Shown here piece after piece: positions 1 through 5,072 of a DNA stretch of 10,170 bases (position 1 is its first letter; each line of letters begins with the position of its first letter). Origin of the DNA: Gammaproteobacteria bacterium (lineage in GTDB: Bacteria; Pseudomonadota; Gammaproteobacteria; UBA9214); assembly GCA_020027635.1 (NCBI GenBank), contig JAHKKL010000038.1, positions 1 through 10,170 on the forward strand, read 5' to 3'. Both the position numbers and the translations under genes were made by a program. The notes beneath the pieces were generated by a model. It searched no databases and was not told the DNA's origin. It saw nothing but the letters and a program-made list of their open reading frames with translations.

Positions 1-105
1 GCGTGAACGGACGGTTGCGAGTGCCGTGGCAGTGCCGGTTAGTTCCTGCCCGACGGCGACGCCGATCCGCTGCAGTCCAAAATCAAAACCGAGCAGTGTC
101 AGCAA
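1..105 (-). CDS. ruvX: RuvX/YqgF family RNase H-fold nuclease, N-terminal fragment
   Basis: Partial gene: only about 35 codons are present before the left edge. The reverse strand reads LLGFDFGLQRIGVAVGQEL followed by TGTATALATVRSR. This is the N-terminal strand-loop-strand of the RuvX/YqgF family, an RNase H-like fold linked to Holliday-junction resolution and 16S rRNA 5' maturation; the Asp of FDFG is the expected catalytic residue. The frame contains no ATG. The nearest usable start is TTG at 105-103, giving MLTLLGFDFG, which suits the family length, but no ribosome-binding site precedes it. The attractive start, ATG at 154-152 behind GGGGAGG and overlapping the yqgE stop, is one frame off and stops at 83-85 after 23 residues. 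A one-base frameshift near the 5' end is therefore possible. The yqgE-ruvX order is common in gammaproteobacteria. The family call is secure; the start is not. Confidence 0.8.
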   Translation of the reverse strand, partial: MLTLLGFDFGLQRIGVAVGQELTGTATALATVRSR

Positions 106-146
106 GACGGCGGTTATTCGATGACGGTCGGGAGTATCGGCCGTTC

Positions 147-743
147 TCAGGCATGACCTGCCTCCCCGGATATCAGCCTGAGGTCAACGCCGATCAGGGC
201 CGCGGCGGCTTCCCAGCGTTGTTCATAGGGGATATCGAAGACGATCCGGCTGCTCGCCGGGCCGCTTAGCCAGGCGTTTGCGGCAATTTCCTCTTCGAGC
301 TGGCCCGGGCCCCAGCCGGCGTAGCCCAGCGTGATGAATGATTTTTCAGGCCCTGCGCCGTGGGCGATGGCTTCGAGGATATCGCGTGATGAGGTTACCC
401 CGGTGTGTTCCGTTACCTTGAGGGTCGCGTCCCAGTTGCCCAGTGGTTCGTGCAATACAAAGCCACGGTCTCCCTGAACCGGGCCGCCCATGAATACGGG
501 CTGGCCGGCGATGGCCTCGGAACTTGCCTTGATATCCATATGCTCGAGGATATCGCCGAGACTGATTCCCAGGGGACGGTTGATGATAATACCGAGAGCC
601 CCGTCTTCATTGTGTTCGCAGATCAGCGTAGCAGTGTGATGAAAGTTGGGGTCGATCAAAGCGGGCATCGCGATGAGAAAATGATTGTTAAGTGATGCAA
701 GCGCGCCCATGGCCATAGTATCCGGCAGAGGGGTGGCTTGCAT
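147..743 (-). CDS. yqgE: YqgE/AlgH family protein (UPF0301)
   Basis: Complete gene of about 198 residues from this start. The N-terminal core NNHFLIAMPALIDPNF, then ICEHNEDGALGIIINRPL, the GGPVQGDRGFVLH stretch, the TSRDILEAIA helix, LGYAGWGPGQLEEEI and the C-terminal end GVDLRLISGEAGHA follow E. coli YqgE and Pseudomonas AlgH along their whole length. The biochemical function of the family is unsettled; AlgH was first named for an effect on alginate regulation. It is cytosolic, with no signal peptide or membrane segment. The open frame extends upstream to 845 inside tonB, but those residues are not family-like. ATG at 743, 716 and 710 are all plausible (198, 189 and 187 residues) and none has a strong ribosome-binding site. 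The gene follows tonB by about 40 bases and its stop overlaps the putative ruvX leader, so co-transcription of tonB-yqgE-ruvX is likely. Confidence 0.93.
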   Translation of the reverse strand: MQATPLPDTMAMGALASLNNHFLIAMPALIDPNFHHTATLICEHNEDGALGIIINRPLGISLGDILEHMDIKASSEAIAGQPVFMGGPVQGDRGFVLHEPLGNWDATLKVTEHTGVTSSRDILEAIAHGAGPEKSFITLGYAGWGPGQLEEEIAANAWLSGPASSRIVFDIPYEQRWEAAAALIGVDLRLISGEAGHA

Positions 744-783
744 CAAGTCTTGCCGAAAAAGCGTGGAGACGCGCCACCGGCGA

Positions 784-1641
784 TTAACGGCTTTGCAGGT
801 GGTGCGTGGTGGAAAATTCCCAGGTGCGGGTAATGTGAAGGACATCGGCCTCCTTGCGGATCTCAGGCGGGAAGGGCAGGAAGGGTCCCGCGAGGTTCAC
901 AATCCGCACCGCGGCCTCATCGAGGAGTGGCTGACCGGAAGGGCGTAACACACTGATATTGCGTACGGTACCGTCAGGATTCAGTTCTACATCCAGCAGC
1001 AGTTTACCGGATATGCCTTCACGGCGGGCCGCATCCGGGTAATTCAGGTTGCCGACCCGTTCAACCTTCTTGACCCACTCGATCATGTAATTGGCATATT
1101 TGAATTCCTGGGTGCGTGCCGAGACAAAGACTTGCTTGGGCTGTTTGGCATAGGCCTGCCTGGATTCATTAACCTGCTCGCTGAGACTGACCATTTCCAT
1201 GCTGCGTTCTATCAGTTCGCTGGCGGAAAGATCCTTCGGCTTCGTTTCGGGGACGGCGGCGGTTTCCTGATCGATCTTAGAACTGGACAGATCCGTTGTC
1301 AGCACCTGGGTCGGGGCGGGTGCCGGTTCTTGTATGGCGACCGATGGTGCCTGCGCCGGCAGGGATTCTTGCGGATGCACCTTCTCGGTGATATTGCCGC
1401 CCCCGTCCTGGCTGGTCTGCGCCAGGTATTCCGCTTCCTCCGGTGGCGGGCTCTCGTGGCTGGAGATGGTGATATCCAGGGACGGCAGATTGCTATCCTG
1501 AGGTTTCAGAATGTCGGTGCCGAAGGTGATTCCCAGGATGATCATGGCATGCAGAACGGCGGCGAAGAATACCGCCAGCGTCATCCGGTCGGTCGTGGTA
1601 ACAGGACTTTTCTCCAAAGATGGATCGGTTAAGCTTTGCAT
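784..1641 (-). CDS. tonB: TonB-family energy transducer, TonB3-like
   Basis: A 285-residue inner-membrane protein with TonB architecture: a short cytoplasmic N terminus, one membrane anchor at about residues 20-41 (MTLAVFFAAVLHAMIILGIT) and a long Pro/Gln/Glu-rich periplasmic spacer. The C-terminal TonB domain runs from about Y201 (YPDAARREGISGKLLLDVEL) to WEF near 276. A His inside the anchor (H31) matches the conserved TonB membrane His used in coupling to ExbB/ExbD. The spacer lacks the regular EP/KP repeats of E. coli TonB. TonB proteins pass proton-motive energy to outer-membrane partners. In P. aeruginosa the tonB at this locus, between gshB and algH, is tonB3, reported to be needed for normal twitching motility, so a role in pilus assembly rather than iron uptake is inferred from synteny. 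No exbB/exbD lies nearby. The start has AGGGA just upstream. Several family-generic TonB roles remain possible. Confidence 0.9.
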   Translation of the reverse strand: MQSLTDPSLEKSPVTTTDRMTLAVFFAAVLHAMIILGITFGTDILKPQDSNLPSLDITISSHESPPPEEAEYLAQTSQDGGGNITEKVHPQESLPAQAPSVAIQEPAPAPTQVLTTDLSSSKIDQETAAVPETKPKDLSASELIERSMEMVSLSEQVNESRQAYAKQPKQVFVSARTQEFKYANYMIEWVKKVERVGNLNYPDAARREGISGKLLLDVELNPDGTVRNISVLRPSGQPLLDEAAVRIVNLAGPFLPFPPEIRKEADVLHITRTWEFSTTHHLQSR

Positions 1642-1718
1642 TGTCCCTGTCCGCCTGACATGACACGCATGTGTATACCGCAGAGCGCCGCCGCACCGTA
1701 TCCTTGCACGCCTGTCAT

Positions 1719-1755
1719 AAAAAAAACGTTGTCAGGGCCTGCCTGCTGCAAACGT
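1719..1755 (-). terminator. Possible weak rho-independent terminator after the small membrane-protein gene
   Basis: Read on the minus strand, ACGTT (1755-1751) pairs with AACGT (1730-1726). An inner CAG/CTG pairing follows after a 2x2 mismatch, and the stem ends directly in a run of eight T (1726-1719). The stem is interrupted and short, so efficiency is doubtful. It lies between the stop of the 166-residue protein and the start of tonB, where a terminator would be sensible. No convincing promoter was found between here and tonB, so read-through may feed tonB. Confidence 0.35.
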
Positions 1756-1797
1756 CTCCATGGGAGGTGTGGTCATGCGGGGTCGCGATGGGTGTGA

Positions 1798-2298
1798 TCA
1801 GAGGCATTCAACCGATTTCGGGTACTTCTCTTTGACCTTGTGGATCAGGGCATCGATTTCAATCTGTTCTTCGCCATTTCCCTGACGTGCCTTGTAGGCC
1901 GCGTCCAGCTGATTGCCGACACTGGGGTATTCCGCCCTGCGCAGCGAAGCGTAATTCCTGCCAGGTTCGTCATGGATGATCTTCGCCAGGGCATTGCGCA
2001 GCGCTTCGCGCGAGGGTTGCGGCGCGACGCTATGCCATTCGGCGAGATAGGGTTCTTCGCCGGTTTTGTCGTGTCTGATCACATAATCGACGCCGGCATG
2101 TGCGTCTGGCTGCAGCAAATGCACGGCACGGCAGAGCTCACGGGCGCTGTCATCATGCCTGAGCAGGCTCTGCTGCTGTGCAATCTGCTTCAGCTGCACA
2201 TGCATCCTGCGTGTATTTTGCCACAGGAAAAGAATCCAGACACACACACCCAGAAGAATAAAACTAAAAATACCCAGTGTTCCATTGTCCCAGATCAT
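1798..2298 (-). CDS. Small membrane-anchored protein of unknown function with a phage-tail-like C-terminal motif
   Basis: I do not recognise this as a named gene. From ATG 2298 it is 166 residues: one membrane segment at residues 9-26 (GIFSFILLGVCVWILFLW), then RR, so the remainder is probably cytoplasmic by the positive-inside rule. A Gln-rich, potentially coiled helix (33-48) follows. Next comes a compact region, DYVIRHDKTGEEPYLAEW (71-88) with APQPSREAL (92-100), and finally AEYPSVGNQLDAAYKARQG (122-140) with VKEKYPK (155-161). The last two segments resemble, from memory, the YPSxGDQLDxxW...VKxKYPK pattern of small caudovirus tail/virion proteins; PYxAEW...PQPSxEEL also occurs in tail-assembly proteins. 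The frame extends upstream to 2352, but the 2298 start is preferred: AAGGGG lies upstream and the candidate promoter at 2335-2362 would put the longer start before the transcript. The gene interrupts the usual gshB-tonB adjacency. Function unknown. Confidence 0.8.
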   Translation of the reverse strand: MIWDNGTLGIFSFILLGVCVWILFLWQNTRRMHVQLKQIAQQQSLLRHDDSARELCRAVHLLQPDAHAGVDYVIRHDKTGEEPYLAEWHSVAPQPSREALRNALAKIIHDEPGRNYASLRRAEYPSVGNQLDAAYKARQGNGEEQIEIDALIHKVKEKYPKSVECL

Positions 2299-2334
2299 AG
2301 TCGGTTGCCCCTTGAGCATTAATGCATGGCGGGT

Positions 2335-2362
2335 ATTGTAACAACTTAACAACGGATCAGAA
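2335..2362 (-). promoter_or_regulatory. Candidate sigma70 promoter for the small membrane-protein gene
   Basis: On the minus strand, TACAAT (2340-2335, five of six matches to the -10 consensus) lies 16 bases after TTCTGA (2362-2357, three of six to the -35). Transcription would begin near 2328, leaving a leader of about 30 bases before ATG 2298. The site lies in the 59-bp gap plus the first codons of the longest open frame, just after gshB. The -35 is weak, so this rests mainly on the -10 and position. Confidence 0.4.
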
Positions 2363-2411
2363 CACCATTTCCGTCGAACTCCGGGAGTATCACGCCGTGT
2401 TCCCGCGGGAT

Positions 2412-3362
2412 TCAGTTGCCCAGGCGTAATTCGATGGCGTCCATCAACTCGCCGGCGATGTCCGCCTTGTAAAGAGTATCGAGTTCTCGGATACAGGTCG
2501 GGCTGGTGATATTGATTTCAGTCAGGTAGTCGCCGATCACGTCCAGTCCGACGAACAGCAGGCCCATCTCGCGCAGTGCCGGGCCCACCTGTGCACAGAT
2601 CCAGCGGTCACGCTCCGTGAGTTCAACGCCCCTGCCGGTTCCACCGGCGGCCAGATTACCGCGCGACTCCCCGGGGGCGGGTATGCGTGCCAGTGCATAG
2701 GGAAAGGGTTCGCCATCGACCAGCAGGATACGCTTGTCGCCCGCTGTTATTTCAGGTATGTACCGCTGTGCCATGGCGGAGCGCCTACCATTATCGGTGA
2801 TGGTTTCCAGGATCACGTTGAGATTCGGATCATCATGCCGAACCCGGAATACGGAAGCCCCGCCCATGCCATTCAGCGGCTTCACGACGATATCGCGGAA
2901 CTCCTCCAGGAAGGCTTTCAGGCGATGCATCTGACGGCTGACCAGGGTGGGAGGACAGCATGCAGTGAACCAGGCCGTGTAGAGTTTTTCACCGACATTA
3001 CGCAGCGCTGACGGGCGGTTGACAACCAGTACGCCCTCGGCCTCGGCACGTTCCAGCAGGATGGTGGTATACAGGTATTCCACGTCAACCGGCGGGTCCT
3101 TGCGCATCAGGACCACATCCAGGGCTGCGAGCGGGAGGGTCTGGCGTTCGAGGCGCTCGAACCACCGGCGCGTGTCGCCGCTCACCGTCAGGCGGTTCAT
3201 ACCGGCATGACAGCGGCCGTCGCGCAGGAAAAGATCACCCTGTTCCATGTAATAAAGATCCCATCCCCGTGCCTGCGCCGAAATGAGCATGGCCAGTGTG
3301 CTGTCTTTGTAAACATGGATGGACTCGATGGGGTCCATGACAACGCCTAGCTTTATGGTCAT
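2412..3362 (-). CDS. gshB: Glutathione synthetase (ATP-grasp)
   Basis: A 316-residue enzyme matching E. coli GshB (about 315 residues) end to end. It ligates glycine to gamma-glutamylcysteine with ATP in the cytosol, the second step of glutathione synthesis. The N terminus MTIKLGVVMDPIESIHVYKD, the substrate-domain signature MRKDPPVD (R87-D93), the ATP-grasp lysine and glycine-rich loop KPLNGMGGASVFR (from K161), RGNLAAGGTGRG (R234 onward) and the Mg-binding end GLDVIGDYLTEINITSPTC (with D274, E282 and N284) are all present, so it should be active. GGGAAG lies about nine bases upstream of ATG 3362. gshA is not in the window. The gene is divergent from pilG, an arrangement shared with Pseudomonas, and is the first of the minus-strand genes. 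There is a 10-bp palindrome just after the stop (2401-2410), but no T-run, so no clear terminator. Confidence 0.97.
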   Translation of the reverse strand: MTIKLGVVMDPIESIHVYKDSTLAMLISAQARGWDLYYMEQGDLFLRDGRCHAGMNRLTVSGDTRRWFERLERQTLPLAALDVVLMRKDPPVDVEYLYTTILLERAEAEGVLVVNRPSALRNVGEKLYTAWFTACCPPTLVSRQMHRLKAFLEEFRDIVVKPLNGMGGASVFRVRHDDPNLNVILETITDNGRRSAMAQRYIPEITAGDKRILLVDGEPFPYALARIPAPGESRGNLAAGGTGRGVELTERDRWICAQVGPALREMGLLFVGLDVIGDYLTEINITSPTCIRELDTLYKADIAGELMDAIELRLGN

Positions 3363-3401
3363 GTGAAGTTGCTTCCCGATTGCGGATCCACGGCGGTGAC
3401 A

Positions 3402-3430
3402 AATAAAGTTTGCCTATGCCTGGACGATAA
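3402..3430 (-). promoter_or_regulatory. gshB: Candidate sigma70 promoter for gshB
   Basis: On the minus strand TTATCG (3430-3425, three of six to -35) is followed after 17 bases by TTTATT (3407-3402, four of six to -10). This would start transcription near 3394 and give gshB a leader of roughly 30 bases. The match is modest; the support is the good spacing and position in the divergent region. Confidence 0.3.
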
Positions 3431-3454
3431 CTCGCTGTAGTTGAAGACCAATAC

Positions 3455-3466
3455 TAAATTAATTTA
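3455..3466. repeat. Perfect 12-bp AT palindrome in the gshB-pilG divergent region
   Basis: TAAATTAATTTA is its own reverse complement and sits in the most AT-rich patch of an otherwise GC-rich region, about 50 bases upstream of the candidate gshB -10 and about 100 bases before pilG. It could be a dimeric regulator site or simply an AT-rich upstream element. A separate GC hairpin lies downstream (GCCGC 3498-3502 with GCGGC 3512-3516, nine-base loop). I could not find a convincing sigma70 or sigma54 promoter for pilG in this 203-bp region. Confidence 0.5.
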
Positions 3467-3565
3467 CCTGCCATGCGTAACCGGGGGCGGGCTACTGGCC
3501 GCGGGTAGTGAGCGGCGGGGTGACAGGTCGGATCAAAATAGTTTGGGAACATATAGATAGATAAC

Positions 3566-4009
3566 ATGCAAGGCAGCACTGGAACGACCGTGATCGAAAC
3601 TGACCTGGACCGGGCGGATGTCGCCAATGCCAGACGGGCATACAGAGTCATGGTGGTCGATGACAGCAAGACCATTCGTCGAACTGCGGAGACCCTGCTC
3701 AGGAAGGAGGGTTTCGAGGTGATCACTGCCGTGGACGGTTTCGAGGCGCTTGGCAAGATTGCCGATTTTCAGCCGGACCTGATTTTTCTGGACATCATGA
3801 TGCCGCGTCTGGACGGCTACCAGGCCTGCGCTCTGATCAAGCATCACCGCGTATTCAGGAATACACCGGTGGTAATGCTGTCCAGCAGGGACGGTCTTTT
3901 CGACCGGGCACGGGGTCGGGTTGTGGGCTCCGACCGCTACGTCACCAAGCCGTTTACGAAAGAAGATTTGCTTGCTGTCATAGCACTCTATGGCAGCAAC
4001 CCCGGATGA
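3566..4009 (+). CDS. pilG: Twitching motility response regulator PilG
   Basis: Stand-alone CheY-like receiver, 147 residues. Landmarks: acidic pair D32-D33 in VMVVDDSKTIRR, phospho-acceptor D76 in LIFLDIMMPRLDGYQ, switch residue S106 in VVMLSSRDG, and K128 in YVTKPF. The stretch DDSKTIRRTAETLL plus ALIKHHRVFRNTPVVMLSS is characteristic of PilG rather than PilH. In the Chp/Pil system ChpA phosphorylates PilG, which promotes pilus extension and, in Pseudomonas, cAMP signalling. The protein carries about 15-20 more N-terminal residues than the Pseudomonas form. ATG 3566 has no clear ribosome-binding site (the preceding bases are an A/T-rich run of TAGA repeats). A shorter start at ATG 3650 would begin inside the first beta strand and is unlikely. 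First gene of the pilGHIJ-chpA cluster, and 56 bases before pilH. Confidence 0.95.
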   Translation: MQGSTGTTVIETDLDRADVANARRAYRVMVVDDSKTIRRTAETLLRKEGFEVITAVDGFEALGKIADFQPDLIFLDIMMPRLDGYQACALIKHHRVFRNTPVVMLSSRDGLFDRARGRVVGSDRYVTKPFTKEDLLAVIALYGSNPG

Positions 4010-4065
4010 CTGCAGCCACGACTGGCGTGGCAGGAAGCCTGTCTTTTAATAAAGAGGGTGTGGCA

Positions 4066-4431
4066 ATGAAGCAGATTATGATTGTCGATGATTCACCTAC
4101 GGATACACATCTGCTGCAGAAGATGCTGGAAAAGAACGGCTACCAGACCCTGACCGCCGGGAATGGGAGTGAAGGAATCGAGGTGGCGAGGCTTATGAGG
4201 CCTGATCTGATCCTGATGGATGTGGTAATGCCGGGATTAAACGGCTTTCAGGCGACCCGGGAGCTTTCCTCGAATCCGGAGACCTCTTCAATTCCCGTGA
4301 TAATTGTGACCAGGAAGGACCAGAAGGTGGACCGCGTATGGGGTATACGCCAGGGCGCGCGTGACTATCTCACCAAGCCGGTCAGCGAGAGCGCCCTGCT
4401 GTCGCTTATCGACGAAGCCCTCGCAGGCTAG
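4066..4431 (+). CDS. pilH: Twitching motility response regulator PilH
   Basis: Stand-alone receiver of 121 residues, the same length as P. aeruginosa PilH. It has D8-D9 in IMIVDDSPTD, phospho-acceptor D52 in LILMDVVMPGLNGFQATREL, T82 in VIIVTRKDQ and K104 in RDYLTKPV. The phrase VWGIRQGARDYLTKPV is typical of PilH. In the Chp/Pil model PilH opposes PilG, favouring pilus retraction or acting as a phosphate sink. The open frame reaches back to an ATG at 4006 overlapping the pilG stop, but the extra 20 residues are not family-like. AGAGGG at 4053-4058 is correctly spaced for ATG 4066, which fixes the start. All catalytic residues are intact. Confidence 0.96.
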   Translation: MKQIMIVDDSPTDTHLLQKMLEKNGYQTLTAGNGSEGIEVARLMRPDLILMDVVMPGLNGFQATRELSSNPETSSIPVIIVTRKDQKVDRVWGIRQGARDYLTKPVSESALLSLIDEALAG

Positions 4432-4460
4432 TGAGAACACTGCGAACACCAAAAGCCGCC

Positions 4461-4994
4461 ATGACTACCGATCCCGTTTCAATCCTGAAGAATATAGAGG
4501 AACGCTGCCGGCTCTCGGCCACCGGTCTGCCACAAAAGACCAAGGCCAGGCACCAGTGGTCCGGCGTGGCATTTCGTATCGGCTGCAGCCGGATGGTCGC
4601 CGCCATGGGCGAAGTGGTCGAGATACTGACATACCCGGAATTGTCCGTCGTCCCCTACACCCGTTCCTGGGTTCGAGGCATTGCGAATATCCGTGGCCGG
4701 CTTCTCCCCGTGATCGATATGAACGGGTATCTGTATGGCCGTCTGACCCCCATAGGCAAGCGTACCCGGGTGCTGGTCGCCGACTGCCAGGGAGTCTATT
4801 CGGGTTTGATCGTGGACGAGGTCATGGGCCTGAGACATTTCCCCGAGGAAACATTCATGGCGGAGCCTGCCGGAATAGAGGAGGCGCTGCGGCCCTATGT
4901 GCAGCAGGGTTTCAGTGTTGATGGTGAGCATTGGGGTATTTTCAAGCTGTTGAATCTGGTTGAATCGCCGCAGTTCTTGCATACCGCGGCCTGA
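4461..4994 (+). CDS. pilI: CheW-like adaptor PilI
   Basis: A 177-residue CheW-domain protein that would link the receptor PilJ to the kinase ChpA in the membrane-associated signalling array. The N-terminal helix PVSILKNIEERCR, the start of the CheW fold at WSGVAFRIG, MGEVVEIL, the conserved VRGIANIRGRLLPVIDM (CheW core, contains the NIRGRLLP signature) and GLIVDEVMGLRHF all match PilI. The frame is open upstream to a GTG at 4431 that overlaps the pilH stop, but the family's N terminus aligns with ATG 4461 (MTTDPVSIL). Neither start has a strong ribosome-binding site, so translational coupling to pilH, 29 bases upstream, is likely. A 78-base gap separates it from pilJ. Confidence 0.94.
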   Translation: MTTDPVSILKNIEERCRLSATGLPQKTKARHQWSGVAFRIGCSRMVAAMGEVVEILTYPELSVVPYTRSWVRGIANIRGRLLPVIDMNGYLYGRLTPIGKRTRVLVADCQGVYSGLIVDEVMGLRHFPEETFMAEPAGIEEALRPYVQQGFSVDGEHWGIFKLLNLVESPQFLHTAA

Positions 4995-5072
4995 GGCGAT
5001 GAAACCGGAGATGACGTCGGGCGGCAGGGAATACATTCTGGAATCAGAGATCGATCGGTCAGGAGACAGACC

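Noticed and set aside
3..269. 88-residue plus-strand open frame at the left edge
   Set aside because: Arg-rich shadow antisense to ruvX and the end of yqgE; no recognisable domain.
1132..1632. 166-residue plus-strand open frame opposite tonB
   Set aside because: Antisense shadow with Gly/Arg-rich translation and no domain, while the minus strand has a full TonB protein.
1642..1797. Possible promoter for tonB (TATACA near 1674 on the minus strand, CTGACA near 1737)
   Set aside because: No -35/-10 pair with acceptable spacing could be built; only the possible upstream terminator was kept.
2401..2410. Palindrome TCCCGCGGGA directly after the gshB stop
   Set aside because: It has no loop-forming spacer and no T-run, and it is short for a GC-rich genome, so it is not called a terminator.
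4006..4065. Earlier start for pilH overlapping the pilG stop (ATGA)
   Set aside because: The overlap is attractive, but the extra 20 residues are not family-like and a well-placed AGAGGG supports ATG 4066.
4361..4921. 186-residue plus-strand open frame overlapping pilH and pilI
   Set aside because: Frame-shifted reading of pilI, with Arg/Pro-rich, low-complexity translation; pilI in the correct frame matches its family throughout.
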